From the NCBI RefSeq assembly GCF_900112475.1, contig NZ_FOLW01000009.1:1-64000 (forward strand): a stretch of DNA of 64,000 bases, written 5' to 3'. Each line of letters begins with the position of its first letter. Position 1 is the stretch's first letter. This DNA is from Pragia fontium DSM 5563 = ATCC 49100 (GTDB lineage: Bacteria > Pseudomonadota > Gammaproteobacteria > Enterobacterales > Enterobacteriaceae). Shown in pieces: positions 8,109 through 16,946 of this stretch. A program made the translations under genes and the position numbers. Below the pieces are notes generated by a model. The model searched no databases. It was given only the letters and a program-made list of their open reading frames with translations, and was not told the origin of the DNA.

Positions 8109-9389
8109 ATGACAACGCAACAGATTGAAACTGCAAACTCACAGGCTTATATCCCAGCTGCTTCGGTAGAGGATGAGATGCCGGTTCGCTGGTCGATTCC
8201 ACTGGCACTGTTTGCCTGCGTACTGCTGGCTTTTTTCGACAAGATCAGCATTGCTGCACTATTTTCAGACACGCAATTTCAGCAAGCATTAGGCCTGTCG
8301 TTCGATCCAACGCTGTTAGGCTTATTAATGACCGCCTTCCTGCTTTCGTACGGTGTCTCATCCATTTTCTTAAGCAGCATTGGCGATTTTATTGAACCTA
8401 AAAAACTGCTGATATGGATGATGTGCATATGGTCGGTGCTGATGTTTTGTATGGGGTTTGCTAACTCTTACAACAGCATGATGGTTCTCCGAATCATGCT
8501 GGGTATTGCGGAAGGCCCACTGTTTTCGCTGGCTTTTGCCATCGTGCGGCACTCCTTTCCTCAGCGGCTACAGGCCAGAGCGACCATGCTGTGGCTGTTA
8601 GGGACGCCGATTGGTGCGGCGATAGGTTTTCCTGCGACGCTGTTTATTCTGCATCACTTCGGTTGGAGCTGGACCTTCTTCGCCATGTCGGCGCTGACCA
8701 TTCCAGTGATTTTCTTCGTCATCTATGGCTTGCGCCATGTCAATGTAACGCCGGCGCTCAAAGCGGCTCAGTTAGCCAAGTCAACGCCGGCTAATCCGGT
8801 GCTGACTCGCAAGCAGGAGCGTAAAGAGCTGTATAGAAGCTGGCAGTTTTGGCTGATCTGTATTTTTAACATCGCTTTTCTGACTTACCTGTGGGGCATC
8901 AATGGCTGGCTACCAAGCTACCTGATTAAGGGCAAAGGCATTGATTTGCAACAGGCTGGTTACCTCTCTTCCTTGCCGTTTATTGCCATGCTGCTGGGGG
9001 AAGGTATTGGTGCCTATGTATCAGACCGTTTAGACCGCCGGGCCATGTCATGTTTTATCTCGCTGCTCGGTGCCAGTGCCGGCCTATCGATGGTGCTCTA
9101 CGTTCAGGGAACCTATCCGGTGATCGCGGCCATGGCATTCAGCACGTTTATGTGGGGTATCGGTGCACCTAACGTCTTTGCTCTGTTGGCCAAAGTCACC
9201 AGTAGTCGGGTGAGTGCCACTGCCGGCGGCATTTTCAACGGCCTGGGTAACTTTGCTGGTGCTTTAGCGCCGGTCGTCATGGGCGTCCTGATTGCCGCAT
9301 CAGGCAATATGGACGTTGGTTTACTGTTTTTAGTAATCGTCGCTGTTACCGGGTGTGTGGTTCTGCTACCGCTGGTGAAGCGCTATTGA
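8109..9389 (+). CDS. MFS transporter (anion:cation symporter type)
   Basis: 426 residues with about twelve hydrophobic segments. Features of the ACS branch of the major facilitator family are present: FFDKISIAALFSD near the first helix, GDFIEPKKLL loop, and the RIMLGIAEGPLFSLAFAIVR segment. This branch carries organic anions such as phthalate, hydroxyphenylacetate and sugar acids with protons. Within this cluster it most likely imports the aromatic substrate. An inference: the substrate may be an anion. Confidence 0.85.
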   Translation: MTTQQIETANSQAYIPAASVEDEMPVRWSIPLALFACVLLAFFDKISIAALFSDTQFQQALGLSFDPTLLGLLMTAFLLSYGVSSIFLSSIGDFIEPKKLLIWMMCIWSVLMFCMGFANSYNSMMVLRIMLGIAEGPLFSLAFAIVRHSFPQRLQARATMLWLLGTPIGAAIGFPATLFILHHFGWSWTFFAMSALTIPVIFFVIYGLRHVNVTPALKAAQLAKSTPANPVLTRKQERKELYRSWQFWLICIFNIAFLTYLWGINGWLPSYLIKGKGIDLQQAGYLSSLPFIAMLLGEGIGAYVSDRLDRRAMSCFISLLGASAGLSMVLYVQGTYPVIAAMAFSTFMWGIGAPNVFALLAKVTSSRVSATAGGIFNGLGNFAGALAPVVMGVLIAASGNMDVGLLFLVIVAVTGCVVLLPLVKRY

Positions 9390-9422
9390 TCGATTAAATA
9401 GACCTGAGGAAGGAGTTATACC

Positions 9423-9956
9423 ATGTCACAAGCTCAAGTTTCACCAAACAACAATGGCATTAAACCTGAAGGCATTTCGATGGCAGATTGGCTGGAATCA
9501 CGGATTGCCCGTTTTGAAGGTCGTAAGTATGACTGGGATGCGCTGAAGTTTCAGGCTGATTTTGACCCTAAATACCGTCGAGCCCAAATGCGCTATATCG
9601 GTACCGGCGCCACTGGCGTTGCCAACGATGTAAATACCGTACCGGCGGAGAATTTCACTTTTTCTACCATGGTGCTACCGGCTAAGTGTGAGGGCCCACT
9701 GCATCTACATTCTGACGTGGAAGAAGTGTTCTTTATGCTTAAAGGCTGCATCACGTTATTTATCCGCGACGGCGATCAGGAACATCAAACCATTCTGCGC
9801 GAACGGGATCTGATTTCAGTACCGGCCGGAATCTACCGTGGCCTGTTAAATCACGGTGAAGAGGAAGCGCTAATGTGCGTCATGTTGGGCACGCCAAAAC
9901 CGGCTATCCCGACTTATCCATCAGATCACCCGCTGTCTAAAGTGAAGCGTGGCTAA
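9423..9956 (+). CDS. Cupin-domain protein
   Basis: 177 residues with a single central cupin barrel. The two motifs are recognisable: GPLHLHSDVEEVFFMLKG (two His and a Glu as metal ligands) and PAGIYRGLLNHGEE. An N-terminal helix region (MADWLESRIARFEGRKYDWD) precedes the barrel. Possible roles are a ring-cleaving or quercetinase-like dioxygenase, an isomerase, or a metal-binding accessory. AAGGAG lies upstream of ATG. The function in the pathway is not assignable. Confidence 0.8.
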   Translation: MSQAQVSPNNNGIKPEGISMADWLESRIARFEGRKYDWDALKFQADFDPKYRRAQMRYIGTGATGVANDVNTVPAENFTFSTMVLPAKCEGPLHLHSDVEEVFFMLKGCITLFIRDGDQEHQTILRERDLISVPAGIYRGLLNHGEEEALMCVMLGTPKPAIPTYPSDHPLSKVKRG

Positions 9957-9986
9957 CCCTCAGCTTAACCATATAAAGGAACCGTT

Positions 9987-10853
9987 ATGAATGCCGTGAT
10001 GTTATCTGATGAGCATACCCGTCCCGTAGAACAATGCGCCGAGTTATCCGGTCATCGTCTGAGTTGGAGAACCGCCGGAACGGGGCAGCCGGTGATACTG
10101 CTTCACGGCATCAGTTCCGGTTCTCTGTCATGGGGTAAGCAACTGACCTGTAGCAAACTGACTCAACACAGTCATTTGTTAGCCTGGGATGCGCCGGGGT
10201 ATGGCAACAGTGAGCGTTTAGAGGCCAGTGAGCCAACTGCGGCGCTTTATGCTGACCGGTTAATGCAGTTGATTGACCAGCAACAGCTGGAACGTCCAGT
10301 GCTGGTCGGCCATTCGTTAGGGGCGCTGATCGCCAGCGCGTTTGCTGCGAAGTATCCGCAACATTTATCTGGATTGGTTTTAGCTAATCCGGCACAGGGA
10401 TACGCCAGCGCACCGTATGAAAAACGGCAGCAGATGTTCACACAGCGGAAAACCATGATTGATACTCTGGGCGTCGATGGCTATGCCGAACAGCGTGGTG
10501 CGGCGTTACTTCGCCCTGGTGCATCACCAGAAGACATTCAGCGAGTGCAGCAAAATATGCGTCGCCTACATCCTGAGGGGTTTCTGCAAGCCGCATGGAT
10601 GCTGGCCAACGATGATATTTACGTTTATCTGGAGCGCTATAGCGGATCGGTTGAGGTGTGGTGCGGAGATTGCGACACCATTACGCCGCCAGCGGGTGCC
10701 GAAGCGCTGGCACAGCGGATCGGTGCCGCTTACCGGTCGATCGCCGATGCCGGTCATGCCAGCTATATCGATGCACCAGAACAATTTAATCAACTGTTAA
10801 GCCAGTTTGTCGCCCTTCAGGGGGCATCAGCGAAAGGCGAGGCTGCGATATGA
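9987..10853 (+). CDS. Alpha/beta hydrolase (C-C or ester bond hydrolase)
   Basis: 288 residues. The oxyanion region LHGISSGSLSWG, nucleophile elbow GHS110LG, an acid in CGDCDTITPP and a final histidine in AGHASYID form a complete triad. MhpC/BphD-like enzymes with this layout split ring-cleavage products (2-hydroxy-6-oxo dienoates), which fits a position in a cluster with an extradiol dioxygenase. Enol-lactone or ester hydrolysis remains possible. The stop overlaps the following SDR start by four bases. Confidence 0.85.
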   Translation: MNAVMLSDEHTRPVEQCAELSGHRLSWRTAGTGQPVILLHGISSGSLSWGKQLTCSKLTQHSHLLAWDAPGYGNSERLEASEPTAALYADRLMQLIDQQQLERPVLVGHSLGALIASAFAAKYPQHLSGLVLANPAQGYASAPYEKRQQMFTQRKTMIDTLGVDGYAEQRGAALLRPGASPEDIQRVQQNMRRLHPEGFLQAAWMLANDDIYVYLERYSGSVEVWCGDCDTITPPAGAEALAQRIGAAYRSIADAGHASYIDAPEQFNQLLSQFVALQGASAKGEAAI

Positions 10854-11644
10854 ATTTACAGATTGAAGGACGAGTCGCGGTAGTGACCGGTGGTTCATCA
10901 GGTATTGGTTTTGAAACGCTGCGTTTACTGTTGGCTGAAGGGGCTAATGTGGCGTTTTGCGGACGCAGTGCCGAGAAGTTGTCCGCCGCTGAAGCCACGC
11001 TGAAACAGGATTTTCCGTCAGAACGGATACTGGCTCACCGCTGCGACGTGCTGAAACCTGAGCAGGTCGCTGATTTTGCCCGTGAGGTTGAACAGCGGTT
11101 TGGGGCGGTAGATATGTTAATTAATAATGCCGGTCAGGGATTTGTCGCCCATTTTGATGAAACCCCTCAGGAGGCTTGGTTAAACGAAGCCCAACTGAAA
11201 CTGTTCGGCGTTATCAATCCGCTTCAGGCTTTTTTACCGATGTTGGAGCGCTCGGATATTGCCTCTGTTACCTGCGTTAACTCACTGCTGGCGCTACAGC
11301 CTGAAGAACATATGATCGCCACTTCTGCTGCCCGCGCTGCGCTGCTCAATATGACGCTAACGCTGTCAAAACAGCTGATTGATAAAGGTATCCGGGTGAA
11401 CTCCATTTTGCTAGGTATGGTGGAATCCGGCCAGTGGCGTCGCCGCTTTGCTGAGCGCAGCGATACCAGCCAAAGTTGGGAGCAGTGGACCGGTGCGATT
11501 GCTGAGCACCGCGGCATTCCAATGAAGCGTTTGGGTAAACCGCAGGAACCGGCTCAAGCGCTACTGTTTTTAGCTTCGCCGTTGGCATCATTTACTACCG
11601 GCGCAGCACTGGACGTTTCTGGCGGCTTTAACCGCCATCTGTAA
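10850..11644 (+). CDS. Short-chain dehydrogenase/reductase, second of the cluster
   Basis: 264 residues. It has the SDR nucleotide loop TGGSSGIG, NNAG, and a C-terminal TTGAALDVSGG. The usual YxxxK is not seen: at the expected place the sequence reads EEHMIATSAARAAL, so the catalytic Tyr and Lys appear replaced. Either this is a divergent SDR subgroup that uses other residues or it is not a standard oxidoreductase. Overlaps the hydrolase gene (ATGA), so the two are probably made together. Confidence 0.8.
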   Translation: MNLQIEGRVAVVTGGSSGIGFETLRLLLAEGANVAFCGRSAEKLSAAEATLKQDFPSERILAHRCDVLKPEQVADFAREVEQRFGAVDMLINNAGQGFVAHFDETPQEAWLNEAQLKLFGVINPLQAFLPMLERSDIASVTCVNSLLALQPEEHMIATSAARAALLNMTLTLSKQLIDKGIRVNSILLGMVESGQWRRRFAERSDTSQSWEQWTGAIAEHRGIPMKRLGKPQEPAQALLFLASPLASFTTGAALDVSGGFNRHL

Positions 11645-11674
11645 TGGTTTTAGGTTCGACAAGAGAAGAAGAAC

Positions 11675-12469
11675 ATGAAAAAAATTATGATGATCGGTTT
11701 TGGTGCAATGGCGAAGGAAGTGATCAAACGGTTACCTGAAGGCGTTTCCGTCGGCTGGGTCGTGGCGCGACCGCCACATCATCAAGATATTCAGCAGACG
11801 CTGGGTAACGAGGTTCAGGCGATTGAACATCCATCGCTTGCTCAGGGGAGTCCAGATTTAGTGCTGGAATGTGCCAGTCAGAAAGCGGTGCATGAATTTG
11901 GGGAATGGGTTTTAAATCGCGGTTGGAAGCTGGCGTTGATATCCACCGGCGCGTTAGCGGATGAATCATTGTTCAGTCGTTTACAGCAGGCGGAGCGCAC
12001 CCATCAGGGTGAACTGATTGTCCTCTCTGGGGCGGTCGCCGGTATGGATGGATTGGCCTCAGCCCGAGAAGGAGGGCTGGACAGCGTGACTTATACCTCG
12101 AATAAAAGCCCAGCCAGTTGGCGCGGCAGCCCGGCTGAGAAGCTGGTGGATTTAAACAACATTACTCAACCGGTGGTCTTTTTCGAAGGCTCCGCCCGGG
12201 ATGCAGCGCAGCAGTTTCCGGCCAATGCCAATGTGGCTGCTACCGTTGCCCTGATGGGAATTGGTATGGATAACACCACGGTTAAACTGCGGGTTGACCC
12301 TAATACCAGCCGCAATACTCACACTATTCATGCGGCGGGAACCTTCGGCGAGTTTCATATTGAATTGAATGGCAATCCTCTGCCGACTAATCCTAAAACT
12401 TCAACCTTAGCTGCGCTGAGTGCGGTGCAGGTATGTCGTCGCTTAGTTGACGGCGGCTTAGTGGCTTAA
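11675..12469 (+). CDS. Aspartate-dehydrogenase-like NAD(P)-dependent enzyme (NadX family)
   Basis: 264 residues. An N-terminal Rossmann motif (MIGFGAMAKEV) is followed by the family stretches LECASQKAVHEF, SGAVAGMDGLASA, FEGSARDAAQQFPANANVAA and NPKTSTLAALS. These match the L-aspartate dehydrogenase family (DUF108), which interconverts an amino acid and a 2-oxo or imino acid. NadX makes iminoaspartate for NAD synthesis, but no nadA or nadC is nearby. In this cluster a role on a pathway intermediate is likelier. Finding it in a Rieske cluster is odd and hints at a nitrogen-containing substrate or a repurposed fold. Confidence 0.8.
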   Translation: MKKIMMIGFGAMAKEVIKRLPEGVSVGWVVARPPHHQDIQQTLGNEVQAIEHPSLAQGSPDLVLECASQKAVHEFGEWVLNRGWKLALISTGALADESLFSRLQQAERTHQGELIVLSGAVAGMDGLASAREGGLDSVTYTSNKSPASWRGSPAEKLVDLNNITQPVVFFEGSARDAAQQFPANANVAATVALMGIGMDNTTVKLRVDPNTSRNTHTIHAAGTFGEFHIELNGNPLPTNPKTSTLAALSAVQVCRRLVDGGLVA

Positions 12470-12485
12470 TTTGCGGGAGCACCTG

Positions 12486-13955
12486 ATGGATACGTTAAAA
12501 ATCTATTTTGCCGGTCAGTGGCGTGAAGGGCGTGGAGAAGAGCTGGTTTCTTATTACCCTGCCGATGGTAGCGTCAATGCGCGTATGCATGCTGCTAGTC
12601 TGGAAGATGTTGAGGAAGCAGTAGAAGCTGCCGAACGCGCATGGCGCGCACCCAGCTGGCGCGGCCTTATGCCTCATCAACGGGCAGCGATTCTTTATCG
12701 GGTCAGTGAATTAATTCTTGAGCGTCATGAAGAACTGGCTCAGCTACAGACGCGTGATAACGGTAAACCGTTAGCCGAAACCCGTGGTTTGGTGGCTAGC
12801 GCCGCGGCAACCGCGCGCTATTTTGCGGCGGCTTGTGAAGTGCTGGAAGGAGAACTGCCAACCCAGCGTAATGCCGATGCGATGACCATCAGCACTTATG
12901 AACCTCTGGGCGTGATAGCGGCAATTACTCCATGGAACTCTCCGATTGCCAGTGAGATGCAGAAAATCGCCCCGGCTCTGGCGGCTGGTAATTCGGTGAT
13001 TCTTAAACCCGCCGAAGCGACACCGCTCACTGCGCTTAAACTGGCGGAACTGTTTGAAGAAGCCGGTTTACCGCCGGGCGTTTTCAGCGTACTGCCCGGT
13101 AAAGGATCGGTGATTGGGGAAGCGTTGGCACGCCATCGCCATACCAGAAAAATTTCATTTACCGGTGGAACAACTACCGGTAAGCATCTGGCGCATATCG
13201 CTGCGGATAAGCTGATTGCCACCTCTTTAGAACTGGGCGGTAAATCACCGACTATTGTGCTGGACGATGCGGATCTTGAGCAGGCGGCCAGAGGCATCAC
13301 CTACGGTATTTTTAGCTCTGCCGGGCAAGCCTGTATTGCCGGAGCCCGGTTGTTTATTCACTCCTCTCTCTATCAGCCGCTGCTGGCGCGAATCGTGGAA
13401 CTGACCAAAGGATTACGGATTGGTCTACCGACTGAGCCAGGTATCCATATGGGGCCCTTGATCAACAATAAACATCGCGATTCAGTGCAGCAGTACGTTG
13501 AGCTGGCGAAGTCTGAAGGCGGTCGGGTGATTGTGGGGGGCACCGCGCCATCCGATCCGGCGCTGGCGAAGGGCAGTTATTTTCTGCCAACCATTATTGA
13601 AGGTCTGTCTAATCAGGCTGAGGTGTGTCAGGAAGAGATTTTTGGTCCGGTATTGGTGGTACTGCCTTTTGATAATGAAGAGGATTTAGTCGCTCAGGCG
13701 AATGACTCGATTTATGGCTTAGCCGCGGGTATCTGGAGTGGTGACTTCTGTCGTTCCATGGCGCTGGCATCACGTCTGGAGACTGGAACCGTGTGGATGA
13801 ATACCTACAAAGTTTTCTCTATCTCAACGCCGTTCGGTGGTTTTAAGCAGAGTGGCCTTGGGCGAGAGAAGGGGCTGAACGGAATTAAAGCCTATATGCA
13901 ACAAAAGAGCCTGTATCTCGCCCTGAATCACAATCCTAACCTGTGGAGTGATTAG
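12486..13955 (+). CDS. Aldehyde dehydrogenase (NAD(P)+-dependent)
   Basis: 489 residues from ATG 12486, which has GGGAG 7 bases upstream; the TTG at 12471 has no better site. Catalytic residues are visible: E249 in LELGGKS and C283 in GQACIAGARLF. The cofactor-site stretch ITPWNSP and the late EEIFGPVL are typical. It oxidises an aldehyde to an acid. As a direct neighbour of the TPP-dependent enzyme it would take the aldehyde made by decarboxylation of a 2-oxo acid (inferred). Confidence 0.9.
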   Translation: MDTLKIYFAGQWREGRGEELVSYYPADGSVNARMHAASLEDVEEAVEAAERAWRAPSWRGLMPHQRAAILYRVSELILERHEELAQLQTRDNGKPLAETRGLVASAAATARYFAAACEVLEGELPTQRNADAMTISTYEPLGVIAAITPWNSPIASEMQKIAPALAAGNSVILKPAEATPLTALKLAELFEEAGLPPGVFSVLPGKGSVIGEALARHRHTRKISFTGGTTTGKHLAHIAADKLIATSLELGGKSPTIVLDDADLEQAARGITYGIFSSAGQACIAGARLFIHSSLYQPLLARIVELTKGLRIGLPTEPGIHMGPLINNKHRDSVQQYVELAKSEGGRVIVGGTAPSDPALAKGSYFLPTIIEGLSNQAEVCQEEIFGPVLVVLPFDNEEDLVAQANDSIYGLAAGIWSGDFCRSMALASRLETGTVWMNTYKVFSISTPFGGFKQSGLGREKGLNGIKAYMQQKSLYLALNHNPNLWSD

Positions 13956-13978
13956 TCAGTTGGCTACATTGATGACGT

Positions 13979-14005
13979 TATCCAGTGAAGAAAATTCACT
14001 GGATA
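13979..14005. other. Perfect 11-base inverted repeat between ALDH and TPP genes
   Basis: TATCCAGTGAA (13979-13989) and TTCACTGGATA (13995-14005) pair perfectly around a GAAAA loop. It lies in the 79-base gap before the TPP enzyme, the longest gap late in the cluster. There is no T run after it, so it is not a standard terminator. It could stabilise or process the transcript, or be a protein-binding site. Confidence 0.55.
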
Positions 14006-14034
14006 TAACCAAATTTAGATAAATAAGGCAGATC

Positions 14035-15672
14035 ATGAGCGATAAAATAACGGTTGGCGAGGCGATAGCCCGCACTCTGGAGCAATATAAGGTATCGGCC
14101 ATTTATGGCATTATCTCGATTCACAATCTGCCCATTGCCGATGCGATTGGCCAACGTAATCAGATTCATTTTGTTCCGGCTCGGGGAGAGGCGGGAGCCG
14201 TGACCATGGCCGATGCCCATAGTCGTTTTGCTGGTCTGGGCGTGACGTTAACCAGTACCGGTGCCGGTGCAGGAAATGCGGTTGGTTCGATGATTGAAGC
14301 CCTGAACGCCGGTTCGCCGATGTTGCATATTACCGGTCAGGTCGAAAAAGCCTATTTGGATGCCGATGCCGGATTTATTCATGAAACCAAAGATCAGTTA
14401 GGATTTTTGCGGGCCTGTTCTAAGCGGGCATACCGGGTGAATTCCCCTGAGCAGGCGATTCCGATTTTACATCGGGCCATTCAGGAAGCGCAGACGCCAC
14501 CTTGTGGACCGGTTGCCATCGAGATCCCCATCGATATTCAAAACACATTAGTTCCGCTTTCGGTGTTGAGTAATACCGTTGAACCTGCCGTTTATCCGGT
14601 GGTGGCAGACCAAGTGATTGAAAAATTGTATCAGCGTTTATCTGCGGCCAAACGTCCAACCATGTGGATTGGCGGTGGAGCCTTGGCATGCAGCAAAGCG
14701 GTGCGCCAACTGGCGGATGCCGGGGTGGCGGTGATATCCAGTACCCACGGTCGGGGAATTTTACCGGACAGCCATCCGCGTAGCCTGCGGGCTTTCCATA
14801 ACTCCCCGTCGATTGAAGCCATCCTTGAGCAAAGTGATTTGATGCTGGTGGTTGGTTCTCGTTTACGCAGCAATGAAACCCGTACCTGGTCTTTAAAACT
14901 GCCGCATCCGCTGATTCAGATTGATATCGATCCGTCGGCCATTAACCGTAACTATGTGGCGGATGAAGTGGTTATCGGCGACAGTCAGGATATCTTGCAG
15001 GCACTGGCGGATAAGTTTTCCGGTAGCAAAAAGTCGGATCCCCTGTGGGATGTCCAGATTGCCGAGGCAGTAAAACAGGCCGATGCTGGTTTACGTCAGC
15101 AATCCGGCAAATATGCCGGATTAAATGATGCGCTGGAGAAAGCGTTACCGGCTAACGGGCTGTTTGTACGGGACATCACCGTATCTGGCAGCGTTTGGGG
15201 TAGCCGCTTGTTCCGTGCTCATGCTCCACTGGAGAATATTCACTCGCTGGCCGGTGCCATTGGTTTGGGGCTGGCGATGTCTATCGGCACTGCGGTGGCG
15301 AATCCCAAACGTAAGGTGGTGGGACTGGTCGGCGACGGCGGTTTGGCCTTAGGTATTGGTGAACTGGCCACCATGGCACAGGAAAAGCTAAACCTGACGT
15401 TGTTGGTGATGAATGACGGTGGTTACGGGGTTATGCGCGGGATTCAGGATAAATACTTTGACGGCCGACAGTATTATAACCAGCTCCACACGCCATCATT
15501 TACCATGGTGGCTGAAGCGATGGGGCTGAAGTCATGGCTTATCGACAGCGCCGATCGTTTTGAAAGCGTATTGGCCGAAGCGATTAGCTATCCGGGGCCA
15601 TCGGTAGTGGAAGTGGATATGAAGAGCATCGGCACGTTAACGTTTGCCGGGCCACCGCAGAAGTTGTATTGA
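14035..15672 (+). CDS. Thiamine-diphosphate-dependent enzyme (2-oxo acid decarboxylase/ALS-like)
   Basis: 545 residues, the usual length for the family. It has the catalytic glutamate E52 in PARGEAGAVTMAD, a central domain, and the C-terminal TPP motif GDGGLALGIGE ... VMNDGGYG. Relatives include benzoylformate decarboxylase, acetolactate synthase and oxalyl-CoA decarboxylase. With an aldehyde dehydrogenase just upstream, decarboxylation of a 2-oxo acid is the simplest reading. It is the last gene of the cluster and is followed by two terminators. Its final 63 bases and the terminator stem are duplicated at 17058-17137. Confidence 0.88.
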   Translation: MSDKITVGEAIARTLEQYKVSAIYGIISIHNLPIADAIGQRNQIHFVPARGEAGAVTMADAHSRFAGLGVTLTSTGAGAGNAVGSMIEALNAGSPMLHITGQVEKAYLDADAGFIHETKDQLGFLRACSKRAYRVNSPEQAIPILHRAIQEAQTPPCGPVAIEIPIDIQNTLVPLSVLSNTVEPAVYPVVADQVIEKLYQRLSAAKRPTMWIGGGALACSKAVRQLADAGVAVISSTHGRGILPDSHPRSLRAFHNSPSIEAILEQSDLMLVVGSRLRSNETRTWSLKLPHPLIQIDIDPSAINRNYVADEVVIGDSQDILQALADKFSGSKKSDPLWDVQIAEAVKQADAGLRQQSGKYAGLNDALEKALPANGLFVRDITVSGSVWGSRLFRAHAPLENIHSLAGAIGLGLAMSIGTAVANPKRKVVGLVGDGGLALGIGELATMAQEKLNLTLLVMNDGGYGVMRGIQDKYFDGRQYYNQLHTPSFTMVAEAMGLKSWLIDSADRFESVLAEAISYPGPSVVEVDMKSIGTLTFAGPPQKLY

Positions 15673-15689
15673 TGGTAAGCAGGGCTGAG
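15610..15689 (+). repeat. 80-base direct repeat, copy 1 (end of TPP gene)
   Basis: It covers the last codons of the TPP gene (EVDMKSIGTLTFAGPPQKLY), the stop and the first arm of the terminator. It differs from 17058-17137 at a single base (G versus A in the CCGGGCC/CCGGACC stretch). The two copies lie 1,448 bases apart in direct orientation. Confidence 0.92.
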
Positions 15690-15715
15690 GGAATCGTATC
15701 TTTCAGCCCTTTTAG
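15682..15715 (+). terminator. Rho-independent terminator of the catabolic cluster
   Basis: GGGCTGA (15682-15688) pairs with TCAGCCC (15703-15709), followed by TTTTAGTTT. It starts 10 bases after the TPP gene stop. Confidence 0.75.
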
Positions 15716-15786
15716 TTTAGCAATTAGTTAGCTGGTTCGATGAACCCATGCATTTGTCATCTATTAGGAAGTAAGAGTTGTAACCA

Positions 15787-15819
15787 ATCAAAAGGCAGAT
15801 TTTGTATCTGCCTTTTGAT
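15787..15819. terminator. Second strong hairpin terminator (bidirectional)
   Basis: ATCAAAAGGCAGAT and ATCTGCCTTTTGAT form a perfect 14-base palindrome around TTTGT. The A-rich and T-rich flanks make it able to stop transcription from either side, separating the cluster from the convergent HNH gene. Confidence 0.8.
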
Positions 15820-15911
15820 TAAGGACACACTAGCGTATTTCGTAGGTGGTTTATTATTTTTTGATATTTTCGGCAAAGATTCGTGAATAATAACTTTATG
15901 CCCTGATAGCT

Positions 15912-16214
15912 TTAATACCATTTTCCTTGTTTAATACGTCTCTGAACTTTTTCTTTATATTTATCTGGAGGTAGAATTTTTTTTGCTTTGTGGCGCGTGT
16001 GGTTACAGAACTGACAGGCTGCAACAATATTTGAAGCAATATCTCTACCTTTCTTGCTCTTGGGAATTAAATGTTCAGCAGTGCATTGTTGTAATCGGTT
16101 CATTTTAGAGGGTTGTGAAATAGAATATTCCCACATCACAGTATTGCAATAATAACAACGAAACGATTGTTTAATCGCTGCTTTAACTCTGAGTTTTACG
16201 TATTTTGATGGCAT
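15912..16214 (-). CDS. HNH endonuclease
   Basis: 100 residues from ATG 16214 (AGGA nine bases upstream); a longer frame to 16334 has no clear ribosome site. Zinc-binding CYYC and CQFC pairs bracket the nuclease core TAEHLIPKSKKGRD...NIVAACQFCN, the HNH pattern with H in AEHLIP and N in NIVAAC. Small lone HNH proteins occur with phages, mobile elements, restriction systems and toxins. No partner gene is apparent. It sits in AT-rich DNA between two copies of an 80-base repeat, so it probably came in with that insertion. Confidence 0.75.
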   Translation of the reverse strand: MPSKYVKLRVKAAIKQSFRCYYCNTVMWEYSISQPSKMNRLQQCTAEHLIPKSKKGRDIASNIVAACQFCNHTRHKAKKILPPDKYKEKVQRRIKQGKWY

Positions 16215-16707
16215 GGATAAATTCCTGACATTTATTAATGTGAGTAGGAATAGTCCATCGAGATAATAAATAGGAAACGACAGACTATTATCATAGTCCC
16301 GTTCCAATATTGTAATTATTGAGATGATTAACATAAACGGGGACTGAGATAGACGTATAACCTATTCAGCCACTACACTTCATTAGCCAGTAATAAAAGC
16401 AAAATTATCATTCCATAATGATATATAACAGTCAATATATTTTTATTGGATTCATTCTTAACCTCCACTGAGGTTAGTAAATTTACGGGCTTAATACACA
16501 TGTTGAAATTTATTAGTGATAATGAAGATTTATATTAACTTGCTGTTTTTATTATAAGTATTAGTTTAAATGATAGGGGGTTTTATTTTAAAGAGTTATT
16601 GCTAACCATGGTTGTATTGATTTTTGGTTCGATATTAATTAACTACTTCGTCAGAAGTGAATATGTGTCTTAGTATGGATGTTACTCATGGAGGGGAAGT
16701 ATTGTTT

Positions 16708-16806
16708 ATGAAAGTTGGATACCAGATTATAGTGTATGGTCATGTAACTGAACATCGATATGTGTATAAAAATGGAAAGATAATAATTATAGATTGGGAG
16801 CTTTAA
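16708..16806 (+). CDS. Very small hypothetical protein (32 residues) or gene remnant
   Basis: ATG 16708 follows GAGGGGAAG by 8-10 bases. The product MKVGYQIIVYGHVTEHRYVY and its end KIIIIDWEL read as beta-strand-like protein, but similarity to a known family is not clear. The frame continues upstream to ATG 16675. It could equally be the tail of a lost larger gene. The rest of 16215-16946 is AT-rich and shows no further coding. Confidence 0.3.
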   Translation: MKVGYQIIVYGHVTEHRYVYKNGKIIIIDWEL

Positions 16807-16946
16807 AAGGAATTTGAAATAATGACAGGTTTTTATTTTTCTTTCTAGAAATGGTACAACGTTATTGTTTTTGTGGTTGGGCTAGATTTTTTGTTGCCTT
16901 ATAAGTATTGATAGAGCAATTTCTTGATTATATCGACCATACTAGC

